Source: Microbacteriaceae bacterium
GTDB taxonomy: Bacteria; Actinomycetota; Actinomycetes; Actinomycetales; Microbacteriaceae
Direction: 5' to 3'
Assembly (NCBI GenBank): GCA_025464895.1
Contig: JAODMG010000055.1
Span: forward strand, 1-39,345
Length of the DNA: 39,345 nt
In this document: positions 16,116-24,310 of the stretch, piece by piece
Layout: every line of letters starts with the position of its first letter
Position numbering within the stretch: the stretch's first letter is position 1
The notes under the pieces: model-generated
Told to the model about the DNA's origin: nothing
Seen by the model: only the letters and a program-made list of their open reading frames with translations
The model's database searches: none
Translations under genes and position numbers: made by a program

Positions 16116-16430
16116 CTAACGCAGCGCCTTGATGATCTTGGACAGTGCCCAGCCGGTGGCGCAGATCACCGGGATCGAGACGGCGAGAAGCGCGATCAGG
16201 TTTGGTCGAAACGTCACGTCACCGTCGTCGTTCACGTACACCCCGACCGGGATCGACCCTCCCCCGGCACCGGAACCCGACCCGGTGTCGTCGCCGCCTC
16301 CGCCGAAGCCGTAGCTGACCAGTGCAACCGGCAGCACCTCGACTCCGTCAAGGTCGACCTTCTCGCCGAAGCTGAGCTTCACGCCGCGTTGGGTCACGGA
16401 CTCCGCCAGTTTTTCCGTCACGTTTGTCAT
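16116..16430 (-). CDS. GerW (YtfJ)-family protein with C-terminal membrane anchor
   Basis: 104 residues. The core is SFGEKVDLDGVEVLPVALVS, then YGFGGGGDDTGSGSGAGGGS and IPVGVYVNDDGDVTFRP. This matches the GerW/YtfJ pattern of a FGEPI-like strand, a VIPVxxVSxGFGxG strand and a Gly-rich loop. A hydrophobic segment near residues 78-98 (IALLAVSIPVICATGWALSK) anchors it. GerW affects spore germination in Bacillus, yet this lineage is not known to form endospores, so the role must differ. The start has TAGCGT six bases upstream and no Shine-Dalgarno. Confidence 0.75.
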   Translation of the reverse strand: MTNVTEKLAESVTQRGVKLSFGEKVDLDGVEVLPVALVSYGFGGGGDDTGSGSGAGGGSIPVGVYVNDDGDVTFRPNLIALLAVSIPVICATGWALSKIIKALR

Positions 16431-16436
16431 TCCAGA

Positions 16437-16442
16437 ACGCTA
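16437..16442 (-). promoter_or_regulatory. Putative -10 element for leaderless transcription of the GerW-like gene
   Basis: TAGCGT on the minus strand, six bases (TCTGGA), then the ATG at 16430. Confidence 0.45.
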
Positions 16443-16562
16443 CGCGCAACTCCGTCCGTTCGCGAGGGTCTGTTCATTCACTATGCGCTGATCTACGCGG
16501 CCTAGGCTTTCTGCGGGTGAGGACGATCCCCCCGCTTCGTTTTCCAGTTGATTGAGATGACC

Positions 16563-16877
16563 ATGACCTTCGAACTCCGCACCTATGTCGCCGCACCGGG
16601 AAAGATCGGCGCGCTCCTTGATCGATTCCGCGACCACACCGTCGCGCTGTTCGACGAGCGCGGCATGGAGAGCATCGGCTACTGGGTGTCGGCCGAGAAC
16701 CCGAACGTGTTGATCTACCTGCTGCGCCACGTTGGCGACGCCGAGGCGAACTGGGATGGTTTCCGCGCCGACCCTCGTTGGATCAAGGCCAAGGCCGACT
16801 CCGAGGTCGACGGGTCGCTCACCACGGAAATCACCTCGGTGTTCCTCGAGCCCACCGATTTCTCGCGCCTGGGGTGA
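16563..16877 (+). CDS. NIPSNAP family protein
   Basis: 104 residues from the ATG at 16563 (MTFELRTYVAAPGKIGALLD). The opening FELRTY, the helix IGALLDRFRDHTVALFDERG, and SIGYWVSAENPNVLIYLLRH with WDGFRADPRWI define the NIPSNAP dimeric alpha-beta barrel fold. Bacterial members have no agreed function; the fold is close to antibiotic-biosynthesis monooxygenases. The track starts at a TTG (16548). ATG at 16557 is also possible, but GAG sits six bases before 16563. It diverges from the GerW-like gene. Confidence 0.88.
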   Translation: MTFELRTYVAAPGKIGALLDRFRDHTVALFDERGMESIGYWVSAENPNVLIYLLRHVGDAEANWDGFRADPRWIKAKADSEVDGSLTTEITSVFLEPTDFSRLG

Positions 16878-16878
16878 T

Positions 16879-16900
16879 GCGGGTGGGTCGCATGACCCGC
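16879..16900 (+). terminator. Possible terminator after NIPSNAP
   Basis: GCGGGT and ACCCGC pair around a loop that itself contains GGGTC/GACCC, starting two bases after the NIPSNAP stop codon. There is no T-run. Confidence 0.4.
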
Positions 16901-16960
16901 GACGGCGCCTGCGCCAGTTGAGTGCAGTCTGAGAGTATGCTGTGGGCACCACGCCAGCGT

Positions 16961-17005
16961 GGCACAGCACTTTGGCCCAGCACCGATTGACCCAGCACCG
17001 ACGCT
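16961..17005 (+). repeat. Three degenerate 15-bp tandem units upstream of the DUF1761 gene
   Basis: GGCACAGCACTTTGG, CCCAGCACCGATTGA and CCCAGCACCGACGCT follow at 15-base steps. The last two share their first 11 bases exactly. The array ends directly before the Shine-Dalgarno of the next gene. Confidence 0.6.
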
Positions 17006-17017
17006 GAAAGGATGATC

Positions 17018-17440
17018 ATGATTCCCGCGATCAACTATTGGGCCGTGATTCTTGCCACCCTCTCGAGCATGGTCGTCGGCTCGATCTGGTACACACCGAA
17101 GGTCTTTGGGAACTACTGGATGAAGACGAGCGGTGTCACGCCATCCGGCAGGAGCAGCGACGCCGTCGGTCCGATCGCCGTCACCGTTGTCGTCAGTTTC
17201 ATCACCGCCTGGGTGCTGGCCGGAGCCGTCTTCATCACCTGGAAGTTCTACGACGGCAACTTCTTCGTCAACGCCCTGGTCGCCGGCATCCTGCTTTGGG
17301 CGGGGTTCACCGCGGCCCGTTTCATCACCCACGACGCGTTCGACAAGCGGCCGGCCGGTCTCACCGTTCTCAACATCGCCCACGAGTTCGTGACCATCCT
17401 GGTGATGGCCGCCATTATCGGGGTATGGCCGCCGGCGTAA
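17018..17440 (+). CDS. DUF1761 family membrane protein
   Basis: 140 residues from the ATG at 17018, which has GAAAGG at six bases; 17012 is too close to it. Four hydrophobic helices are visible: YWAVILATLSSMVVGSIWYT, IAVTVVVSFITAWVLAGAVF, FVNALVAGILLWAGFTAARF and IAHEFVTILVMAAIIGVW. The IWYTPKVFGNYWM and FTAARFITHDAFDKRP segments are the DUF1761 signature. The function is unknown. Its last 16 bases overlap the start of the following coiled-coil gene, so the two are probably translated together. Confidence 0.9.
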   Translation: MIPAINYWAVILATLSSMVVGSIWYTPKVFGNYWMKTSGVTPSGRSSDAVGPIAVTVVVSFITAWVLAGAVFITWKFYDGNFFVNALVAGILLWAGFTAARFITHDAFDKRPAGLTVLNIAHEFVTILVMAAIIGVWPPA

Positions 17441-18372
17441 CCGCAGCACACAGCTCTCCGCTGGCCGACGCGGCGGAGGAACTCTACGCGCTGCCGCTCG
17501 CCGAGTTCACTGCCGCGCGAAACGACAGGGATAAGCGTGCGAGGGCCGAGGGAGACCCCGAGCTTGCACGTCAGATCCGGCTCATGACGAAACCTTCGGC
17601 GGTCGCCTGGGCGGTCAACCTGCTGGTTCGCGATCCGGACGCGGAGCTCGACCAGTTCCTGTCGCTCGGGGAATCGCTCCGGGCGGCACGGGACAACCTC
17701 GATCGGGATTCCATCCGCGACCTCGCCGCACAACGGAGAACGCTCGTCTCGACCCTGGCCCGGCGAGCGCTCGGCATCGCCGACAGGATCGGCCACCCGC
17801 TCAGCGCGGCAGCGACCAGGGAGATCGAACAGACCCTGGAGTCCGCCCTGGCCGATTCCGCGGCCGCGGCCGCCGTGACCAGTGGCCGGCTGGTCCGCGC
17901 GCTGTCCTCCGTCGGTTTTGACCCGGTAGACCTCTCCGACGCTGTCGCCGCGCCAGACCTCCCGCCGGTCGCTGGCCGCTGGGAGGCCCGTCATTCCCGG
18001 TCGGGCGACCATCCGGAGTCGCGCGACGGAACCGCTCGCGTCGGAACCGCTCTGACGCCGGCGAAGACGCCGAAGCGCGAGGTGGAGAAGGCACGGCGCG
18101 AACTCGAGGATGCCGAGGGTCGAGCGGAGGATGCCGCGGCCGAGCTCGACGCACTCAGCCGCAGAATCGACGTGCTCGCTCGAAAGCGCGAGACACTGAC
18201 GGCGGAACTCGACGCGCTCAAGTCGACGGCGAGCGGTCTCGAGGCGGAACTGCGCGTGTTGGACCGCGAGGCGAGCGGTCTCGGTCGCCAACGCTCGGAG
18301 TCGTCGCGAGCCGCAGCACAGGCGAAACGGGCGGTGGCCCGCGCGGCAGACCGGCTCGACGAGCTGACCTAG
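17425..18372 (+). CDS. Actinobacterial protein with C-terminal coiled coil, function unknown
   Basis: 315 residues from the ATG at 17425 (MAAGVTAAHSSPLADAAEEL); the track's start at 17038 reads through the DUF1761 gene in another frame. The N-terminal 150 residues include EFTAARNDRDKRARAEGDPE and KPSAVAWAVNLLVRDPDAEL, a pattern I have seen in unnamed actinobacterial proteins. A low-complexity hinge follows. Residues about 220-315 form a long coiled coil (EVEKARRELEDAEGRAEDAA, LSRRIDVLARKRETLTAELD). There is no signal peptide. It might scaffold or bind nucleic acid, but nothing proves it. Confidence 0.8.
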   Translation: MAAGVTAAHSSPLADAAEELYALPLAEFTAARNDRDKRARAEGDPELARQIRLMTKPSAVAWAVNLLVRDPDAELDQFLSLGESLRAARDNLDRDSIRDLAAQRRTLVSTLARRALGIADRIGHPLSAAATREIEQTLESALADSAAAAAVTSGRLVRALSSVGFDPVDLSDAVAAPDLPPVAGRWEARHSRSGDHPESRDGTARVGTALTPAKTPKREVEKARRELEDAEGRAEDAAAELDALSRRIDVLARKRETLTAELDALKSTASGLEAELRVLDREASGLGRQRSESSRAAAQAKRAVARAADRLDELT

Positions 18373-18392
18373 GACAGGACGTCCAGCAGCTC

Positions 18393-19160
18393 TCAGCCGA
18401 AGAAGTCCATCAGGAACGGCGCGATCGTTGCCGGGTCGACCTCGTCGTCCTGACCTCCGATGGTCAGCCTCTCGGCTCCCGGAATCGACCTCACGATCGC
18501 CTCGACCGTCCTCCCCTCCCAGGACGGACTGTCGCCACCGTTCATCACCAGGGCGGGAACGCCGACCGCCGCGAAGCGCTCCGGCGGAATCGCTCCGTCC
18601 TTGGCTATCGCGAAGTCATATGGCAGGGTGTGCGCGAGCCGCACCATCCCCGGCCAATACGCCGCTTGCTTCATGTAACCGAGCGTGTCCGGCATCGAGT
18701 CCCCCACGAAAATCTCGAGGGCTTCCTCCTCGCTCCCCGCCTCGAGGGCGGCGTCGATCCTGGCGGCGCGTGCTTCGATCTGATCGGCGGCGAGATCGAC
18801 CCGGTACGGAGGATCGTAGACCGCGATCTTGCTCATCGGAACGCCCCGCTCCGCCGCCTCAAGAGCGATGGCAGCACCGGAACCCTGGCCATAGAAACAC
18901 GCAGACGAACCGGCGACCAGTCCGACGGCGCGCAAATCCTCGATCTCCCGTTCGACCGCGTACGGCGGAGTGTCACCGCTGTCTCCCTTGCCGCGGCGGT
19001 CATAGCTGTAGACCATGAAACGAGATTCCAGGATGCGCGCCAAAGCGGATGCAGAGTGCCGGGTGCTGAGCGCACCGCCGACGATCACCAGGGCCGGCCC
19101 CCGACCGGCCGCCTCGAAAGCGATCGAGGTTCCATCGGCGGAAAGCACCGTGTCAACCAT
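18393..19160 (-). CDS. Alpha/beta-hydrolase-fold protein lacking the usual nucleophile and histidine
   Basis: A 255-residue alpha/beta hydrolase. The family frame is clear: MVDTVLSADGTSIAFEAAG, YSYDRRGKGDSGDTPPYAVE, and VPALVMNGGDSPSWEG. At the nucleophile elbow relatives have YGxSSG, but here it reads FYGQGSGAAIALEAA, with Gly (GGT) where the Ser belongs. At the catalytic His position relatives have GQTHxVxP, but here it is GGQDDEVDP. Both changes suggest a non-catalytic fold or a changed mechanism. AAGGAG lies eight bases before the ATG, and the reading frame is intact, so the gene is expressed in all likelihood. It follows the MDR gene by 53 bases on the same strand. Confidence 0.88.
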   Translation of the reverse strand: MVDTVLSADGTSIAFEAAGRGPALVIVGGALSTRHSASALARILESRFMVYSYDRRGKGDSGDTPPYAVEREIEDLRAVGLVAGSSACFYGQGSGAAIALEAAERGVPMSKIAVYDPPYRVDLAADQIEARAARIDAALEAGSEEEALEIFVGDSMPDTLGYMKQAAYWPGMVRLAHTLPYDFAIAKDGAIPPERFAAVGVPALVMNGGDSPSWEGRTVEAIVRSIPGAERLTIGGQDDEVDPATIAPFLMDFFG

Positions 19161-19213
19161 CGAAAGCTCCTTCGCCCTGATAGCTCCATTCTGCTCCGGC
19201 GCGCCGGAACCGG

Positions 19214-20239
19214 CTAGCTGATATCGACCAGGACCTTGCCGACCACGCCGCTCTCCACCGCGGCGTGAGCGTCCGCGGTGCGCTCCAGCGGGAAGCGATG
19301 AAGAGGCAGTCCGGCGTCATCCCCGACCGGCATCGCGCCGTCGGCCACCGCCGCGGTGATGTCGGCAGCCGCGGCATCCAGTGCCACCGTCCCGACCGTG
19401 TAGACCATCACGAACTGGTAGCGCGCGTTCAGTCCCATATTGGCGCGAACGTCGAGGGAGAACCCACTACCGCCGTCGTTGGCGTAGATCACGATGACAC
19501 CGCGTGAGCGCAGGACCGCGAGGTCCAGGTCGAGGTTGTGCTCAGCCGCGACCTCCACCACGACGTCGACGCCGTCTGGCGCGATGGCCCTGATCGCTTC
19601 GGCCGCGCCGGGTTCCCGGTAGTTCACGACGTGGTCCGCCCCTGCGGCCGCCACCAACTTCGCCTTCTCCTGACCGCTCACGGTGGTGATGACAGTCGCC
19701 CCCGCCCACTTCGCCAGCTGGATAGCGGCATGACCGACCGCTCCGGCCCCACCGGCGACGAGCACGACCTTGCCGTCCAGTGCACCCGGAGACAGCCGTG
19801 CCGGCCCGTCTTCGTCGACCGTCAACGCCCGGTGCGCGGTCATCGCAGGAACGCCGAGGCTTGCCCCGAGTTCGAAGCTCGCCCCGGCGGGCAACGGAAC
19901 GACCCGCGACGCGGGCAGCACGGTGAATTCCTGCGCAGTCCCGCCGCGGAGTCGTTGGTACGACGCGAGGTAGGTCCAGACCCGATCGCCGACCGCGAGG
20001 CCGTCGACCCCCGCACCGACCGCGTCAACGACTCCGCCGGCATCGAGGTTCGGCACGACCTCCGGGAACGGCAGCGACTGGCCTGGCGCCGACCCGCGCC
20101 TGGCCTTCCAATCGGTTGGGTTCACACCGGAGACGACGATCCTGACCCGGACCTCGCCCGGGGCCGGTTCCGGGAGTTCTGACTCCACCAGCTGGAGTAC
20201 GGACGGGTCACCGGTCTGCGTGTAGACGATTGATTTCAT
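19214..20239 (-). CDS. Zinc-independent MDR oxidoreductase (NADPH:quinone reductase-like)
   Basis: 341 residues. The N-terminal GroES-like domain (GEVRVRIVVSGVNPTDWKAR, VPNLDAGGVVDAVGAGVDGL) lacks the structural and catalytic zinc ligands of alcohol dehydrogenases. The Rossmann domain has VLVAGGAGAVGHAAIQLAKW, the AxxGxxG variant typical of zeta-crystallin/quinone oxidoreductases that use NADPH. The ending RFPLERTADAHAAVESGVVG, then KVLVDI, is standard. It probably reduces quinones or enones. It is divergent from the epimerase gene, with about 70 bases between starts. Confidence 0.93.
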   Translation of the reverse strand: MKSIVYTQTGDPSVLQLVESELPEPAPGEVRVRIVVSGVNPTDWKARRGSAPGQSLPFPEVVPNLDAGGVVDAVGAGVDGLAVGDRVWTYLASYQRLRGGTAQEFTVLPASRVVPLPAGASFELGASLGVPAMTAHRALTVDEDGPARLSPGALDGKVVLVAGGAGAVGHAAIQLAKWAGATVITTVSGQEKAKLVAAAGADHVVNYREPGAAEAIRAIAPDGVDVVVEVAAEHNLDLDLAVLRSRGVIVIYANDGGSGFSLDVRANMGLNARYQFVMVYTVGTVALDAAAADITAAVADGAMPVGDDAGLPLHRFPLERTADAHAAVESGVVGKVLVDIS

Positions 20240-20310
20240 AGTGGTCGTAACGTATCCCGTCCACGAATGTTCCCCCGCTAGCTGGGGATTCGCGTGGAAG
20301 AGTGGATGTC

Positions 20311-21012
20311 ATGGCGAGCGGAACGATCAACGGGTATTCGGCGGAACAGGTTCGTGCGGCCGAGGCCCCGTACATCGCCGCCGGGGTGCCGCTGATGGCG
20401 ATGGCCGCCGCCGGTCTCGCCCGAGAGATCCGCGCGACAGTGGGCCACGGCGGCATCCTTCTTCTCGTCGGCTCGGGCGACAATGGCGCCGACGCCCTGT
20501 ACGCGGGCGCAGAACTCGCGGCGGAAGGAGCGGATGTCGCCATCCTCTGCACCGGCACCAGGGTGCACGAGGCCGCTCTCGCCGCCGCGCTCGAGTCTGG
20601 CTCGCACCGCGAGGACCCGACCGATGCGGCCAGGCTGGCCTCGGCATCCGAGCTGGTGGTCGACGGCATCCTCGGCACCGGCGCGGGCCTCGGCACGAAC
20701 GCGAGTCCTGCGTTGCGCGGAACCGCCCGGGAGGTGGTCGCGGCGATACTTCCCATTCTTGGCGAGGAGCGGCATCCGCTCGTCTTTGCGGTCGACATTC
20801 CGAGCGGCATCGATCCGACGACGGGCGTGATACCCGACCCGCTCGTGCTGCCTGCAGACCTCACCGTCACGTTCGGCGGTTACAAGGCCGGACTGCTCAT
20901 CTCCCCCGCCCGCGAGCTCTCCGGCCGGGTGGTGCTGGTCGACATCGGGCTGCTGCCCGACCTCGAGCGCCTCGAGCCGGTTATCCGGGCTTCCGCAGGC
21001 CGGCTCTCATAG
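20311..21012 (+). CDS. nnrE: NAD(P)HX epimerase, stand-alone YjeF N-terminal domain
   Basis: 233 residues from the ATG at 20311; the track's GTG at 20302 is possible. The YjeF_N domain shows ILLLVGSGDNGADALYAGAE, the nucleotide-binding loop (usually NxGDG-like), then VDGILGTGAGLGTNASP and VFAVDIPSGIDPTTG with the conserved Asp, and TVTFGGYKAGLL. The enzyme interconverts R and S forms of hydrated NAD(P)H so that the NnrD dehydratase can repair it. In many bacteria both activities are on one polypeptide. Here the protein ends after the epimerase domain, and no dehydratase gene is in the window. Confidence 0.88.
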   Translation: MASGTINGYSAEQVRAAEAPYIAAGVPLMAMAAAGLAREIRATVGHGGILLLVGSGDNGADALYAGAELAAEGADVAILCTGTRVHEAALAAALESGSHREDPTDAARLASASELVVDGILGTGAGLGTNASPALRGTAREVVAAILPILGEERHPLVFAVDIPSGIDPTTGVIPDPLVLPADLTVTFGGYKAGLLISPARELSGRVVLVDIGLLPDLERLEPVIRASAGRLS

Positions 21013-21018
21013 GGAGGG

Positions 21019-21039
21019 TCCCAGGCAGCCGGCCTGGGA
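21019..21039 (+). terminator. Hairpin after the NAD(P)HX epimerase
   Basis: TCCCAGGC and GCCTGGGA make a perfect 8-bp stem with a five-base loop, six bases after the stop. No T-run follows. Confidence 0.5.
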
Positions 21040-21152
21040 GTCCTCGGGGAATGCGCTGACAACCGTCCTAATCTCGGCCATGAATCAGGAATTTTCCCGA
21101 AATTCCCTTCATTGTTATTGGGGGTAGACCAAGCAAAAGGAGAGTCGAAGCG

Positions 21153-22001
21153 ATGCGCGTTGCAGTCCTCGGAACGGGAACCATGGGAACCGGAATGGTT
21201 CATTCGCTGCTGAGAAGCGGGATCGATGTCACGGCGTGGAATCGCAATCCCGATCGCGCGCGTCCGCTGGCGGATGACGGGGCAAGGCTCGCAACGACCA
21301 GCCAGGAGGCCGTGGCCGACGCGGACGTCGTGCTCACGATTCTCTTCGATGAGGAGGCGGTTCTCGCCGTCGCAGACGACTTCGTCGGGTCGATGAAGCC
21401 TGGGGCCATCTGGGTTCAGTCATCCACAATCGGCGTCGCCGGCGTCCGTCGGGTGGCAGAGTTCGCGATCGCGCACAACGTCCCGTTCATCGACGCCCCG
21501 GTCGTCGGCACCAAGAAGCCGGCCGAGGACGGAACCCTTGCCGTCCTCGTCTCGGGCGACGCGATGCTGATCGAGGCCGTCACGCCCGTGCTCGATGCCA
21601 TCGGCGGCAAGACCGTCGTCGCCGGGACTGAGGCGGGCGATGCAAGCTCCCTCAAACTCGCCTGCAACGCCTGGGTGGCCTCTCTCACTGCAGCCACCGC
21701 CCAGTCGATCGCCATGTGCGTCGACCTCGGTGTCGACCCGAAGTTGTTCCTGCACACCATCGACGGCAGCGCATCCAACACCCCGTACGCGCAGCTCAAG
21801 GGCGGAATGATGCTCGAGGGCGACTTCACCCCGTCGTTCGCCGTAGACGGTCTCGCCAAAGACCTGCACCTGATGCTCGACGCCCTCGATTCCGACTCTG
21901 GCGAGCTATTGCAAACGCTCAGCAAGGCCTTCGACGAGGCGAGCGAATCCGGCCACGGAAGCGACGACATCAGCGCGGTATTCACGACCTTCCGCAAGTA
22001 G
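21153..22001 (+). CDS. NAD(P)-dependent beta-hydroxyacid dehydrogenase-like / imine-reductase-like oxidoreductase
   Basis: 282 residues of the 3-hydroxyisobutyrate dehydrogenase superfamily. The Rossmann motif is MRVAVLGTGTMGTGMVHSLL and the next segment ITILFDEEAVLAVADDF-like. The substrate loop is FIDAPVVGTKKPAEDGTLAV, where true hydroxyisobutyrate dehydrogenases have DAPVSGG. The catalytic Lys is probably that of ASSLKLACNAW (usually KLxNN). The loop change points to a different substrate, as in imine reductases or glyoxylate reductases. The start has an excellent AAAGGAGA Shine-Dalgarno. It converges on the acetamidase gene with a hairpin between. Confidence 0.9.
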   Translation: MRVAVLGTGTMGTGMVHSLLRSGIDVTAWNRNPDRARPLADDGARLATTSQEAVADADVVLTILFDEEAVLAVADDFVGSMKPGAIWVQSSTIGVAGVRRVAEFAIAHNVPFIDAPVVGTKKPAEDGTLAVLVSGDAMLIEAVTPVLDAIGGKTVVAGTEAGDASSLKLACNAWVASLTAATAQSIAMCVDLGVDPKLFLHTIDGSASNTPYAQLKGGMMLEGDFTPSFAVDGLAKDLHLMLDALDSDSGELLQTLSKAFDEASESGHGSDDISAVFTTFRK

Positions 22002-22010
22002 CCACGGGAT

Positions 22011-22037
22011 GCCGGGTCGGCGATGCGTCGACCCGGC
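22011..22037. terminator. Bidirectional terminator between convergent genes
   Basis: GCCGGGTCG and CGACCCGGC form a perfect 9-bp stem around a nine-base loop. It sits in the 43-base gap between the dehydrogenase-like gene and the acetamidase gene. Confidence 0.6.
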
Positions 22038-22044
22038 TCCGCTG

Positions 22045-22989
22045 TTATTCGGCCGCCCTGAGGATCGCGTCGTGGGGAAGTAGCGCGTGCACTCCCCAGG
22101 TCTGGTTGGCGATCTGTGTGATTCGCATGCTCACCGACACGCTCGCCATGGCCACCGCTTGCGGCTTGCTGATGCCGAAGAGCTGCTGCATCCAGAGCGC
22201 CATCGCGTCAAGGGCCGCGGTTGTCGCCTGATTCAGGTCCGCATCGAATCCGAAGGTGATCCGGCCGGCCGGGGTGACGGCGTGAATACTGTCGAGCGGG
22301 GCATCCGAAACCAGGTCGAGGGTGAACTCGGTCGTCATTCCGCATTCGATCGCGGTGCCAGACACCTCGCCGTCGCCCTGGGCGGCATGGCCGTCACCGA
22401 CCAGCAGCATCGCGCCGGCGACGGTGATCGGCAGGTAGAGGGTCGAACCGGCGACCAGCTCACGGCAGTCGATGTTGCCACCGCCGACGGTGCGCGGCGG
22501 CACGGTGGAGTGCCTGCCCCGCTCGGCCGGCGGCAGCCCGGTGACCCCGAGAAAAGGCGCCAGCGCGACCGAGAGTCCCAGCTGGTTCGTACCGATCGCA
22601 CGATCCGCGTCGAGCTCCCAGAGCAGCCAGTTCGAATCGCTGCCGTTCCCCCTGGTGAGCCCGAGTGCACGGTTCAGCGGATTGTCGATGGCTGCCGATG
22701 CCGTCCAGCCCCATTCATCCGGTCGAAGGCTGGTCAGGTGCACAGCCAGCACCTGTCCCGGCAGCGCACCATCGACGGCGATCGGCCCGACCAGGCAGTG
22801 TCCTTTACCCCGCTCGAACAGGGTCGGAACCGCCTCGCCAGGGGTGCGCTGACGCTCGGTGTAGCCGGATGCGTCGAGCGAATGCACCACGACGGTGTCG
22901 CCGGGGGCGACGGTCAGCACCGGCTCGCTCTCGGGCGAGAAGTAGTTGATCGAGGTATCGAGCGTGGATTCCAGGTGAAAGGTAGACAT
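22045..22989 (-). CDS. Acetamidase/formamidase family amidohydrolase
   Basis: 314 residues of the FmdA/AmdA family, which hydrolyses short aliphatic amides to acid and ammonia. Recognisable parts are LTVAPGDTVVVHSLDASGYT, GHCLVGPIAVDGALPGQVLA, PPRTVGGGNIDCRELVAGST, LLVGDGHAAQGDGEVSGTAI and the C-terminal MALWMQQLFGISKPQAVAMA. The length is typical. The start is supported by TAACGT six bases before the ATG and no Shine-Dalgarno. A small LLM enzyme gene lies upstream on the same strand, but the separate promoter argues for independent expression. Confidence 0.93.
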   Translation of the reverse strand: MSTFHLESTLDTSINYFSPESEPVLTVAPGDTVVVHSLDASGYTERQRTPGEAVPTLFERGKGHCLVGPIAVDGALPGQVLAVHLTSLRPDEWGWTASAAIDNPLNRALGLTRGNGSDSNWLLWELDADRAIGTNQLGLSVALAPFLGVTGLPPAERGRHSTVPPRTVGGGNIDCRELVAGSTLYLPITVAGAMLLVGDGHAAQGDGEVSGTAIECGMTTEFTLDLVSDAPLDSIHAVTPAGRITFGFDADLNQATTAALDAMALWMQQLFGISKPQAVAMASVSVSMRITQIANQTWGVHALLPHDAILRAAE

Positions 22990-22995
22990 GCATCG

Positions 22996-23001
22996 ACGTT
23001 A
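22996..23001 (-). promoter_or_regulatory. Putative -10 element for leaderless transcription of the acetamidase gene
   Basis: TAACGT on the minus strand, six bases (CGATGC), then the ATG at 22989. Confidence 0.45.
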
Positions 23002-23045
23002 CCGGTCCCGGAAGGCCGATCCGGTCACTCGCCAACCGCTACGAA

Positions 23046-24041
23046 CTAGTTCCCACCGAGCATGGCCTCGGCGGTCAACTCGACAGACCGAAGCCGATCG
23101 GCGATGGACTGCGACTGGTGCGCCACAATCAGTTCGTCGGCCTGGGCCGACACGGCGAACTCCTCGAGGTACCGGCGCACTGCATCCGGGGTGCCGACCG
23201 CCGAATACCTCATCATGCCGGCGAGACGCAGGCCGTCCGGCGTAGTCAGGAATGCATCGATCTGCTCGTCGCTGTAGTCGGGAGAACCCGGCCCGCGGGA
23301 GATCATGCCGCGCACCCTCGCGCGACGCGTCGTCTCGAATTGGAGCACCGCATCCGCCTCGTCCTCCGCAGCGATCACGTTCACGCCGACGATGACGTGC
23401 GGCTCGGCCAGCTGGGCGGACGGCTCGAAATCACGACGGTAGGTCGCGACGGCGTCATGCAGTGCATCCGGCGCGAAGTGGGACGCGAAGGCGTATGGCA
23501 GACCAAGCGCGGCTGCCAACTGGGCGCCGAACAGCGAGGAACCGAGTATGTAGAGCGGAACATTGCTGCCGCCACCAGGCACCGCCTGCACTCCGGGAAT
23601 CAGCGACTCGCCGCGCAGGTAGGCCTGCAGTTCGAGAACATCCTGCGGGAACTGGTCGGATGACATCGCGTCCCGCCGCATCGCGCGCATGGTGTTCTGG
23701 TCGCTTCCCGGAGCCCGGCCGAGCCCGAGGTCGATGCGCCCCGGATAGAGGGCCTCGAGGGTGCCGAACTGCTCGGCGATGGTCAACGGTGCGTGATTCG
23801 GCAACATGATGCCGCCCGCGCCGAGTCGAATGGTGCCGGTCTGCGCGGCGACATGGCCGATCAGGATGCTGGTTGCGGATGATGCGATAGTCGGCATGTT
23901 GTGGTGCTCCGCGTACCAGACCCGTCGATAGCCGTGCTTCTCCGCCGTCTGGGCGAGCAGAACGCTGGCCGCGAAACTCTCCCGCGCTGTCCCTCCCGGT
24001 GCGATCGGTGCCAGGTCGAGGATGGAGAGTGGGATGGGCAT
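23046..24041 (-). CDS. LLM-class flavin-dependent oxidoreductase (MsnO8-like group)
   Basis: 331 residues from the ATG at 24041, with AAAGG eight bases upstream; the track's 24083 start adds 14 unlikely residues. The opening [20 protein letters not shown] is characteristic of the 'group 1' LLM proteins annotated MsnO8. Then come [60 protein letters not shown] and a C-terminal [20 protein letters not shown]. It binds reduced FMN or F420. The reaction is unknown. It is the third LLM protein in the window and its subfamily differs from the other two. Confidence 0.92.
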   Translation of the reverse strand: MPIPLSILDLAPIAPGGTARESFAASVLLAQTAEKHGYRRVWYAEHHNMPTIASSATSILIGHVAAQTGTIRLGAGGIMLPNHAPLTIAEQFGTLEALYPGRIDLGLGRAPGSDQNTMRAMRRDAMSSDQFPQDVLELQAYLRGESLIPGVQAVPGGGSNVPLYILGSSLFGAQLAAALGLPYAFASHFAPDALHDAVATYRRDFEPSAQLAEPHVIVGVNVIAAEDEADAVLQFETTRRARVRGMISRGPGSPDYSDEQIDAFLTTPDGLRLAGMMRYSAVGTPDAVRRYLEEFAVSAQADELIVAHQSQSIADRLRSVELTAEAMLGGN

Positions 24042-24310
24042 GGAGCGGACCTTTTTCGTTTCGTGGCTTTTCGCGCGCGGCACAGGCGCACTCTCCGCTC
24101 AACCACCCGGCGCGCGGGATCGTTCCCGGTCGGGCCAAAGTGGCTCGGGAGCCTCACCGCGGTACCTCTCGGGGTGCTCCCTGGCCACGTGCTGCGACAC
24201 TCCTGGCCATCGTCGGCGGCGCCTCCGGCCTGTACCGATTTCGAGCTTCGGGAGTAAAATCGTGGCTGACCCCCTTTTCGAGGGAGCCAACATTTAGGAG
24301 GTTGGTTTCA

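Noticed and set aside
24042-24310. Hidden gene in the 269-base gap between the LLM and SPW genes
   Set aside because: Frames here are short or antisense, and none has a credible start with ribosome binding site. It is probably the divergent promoter region.
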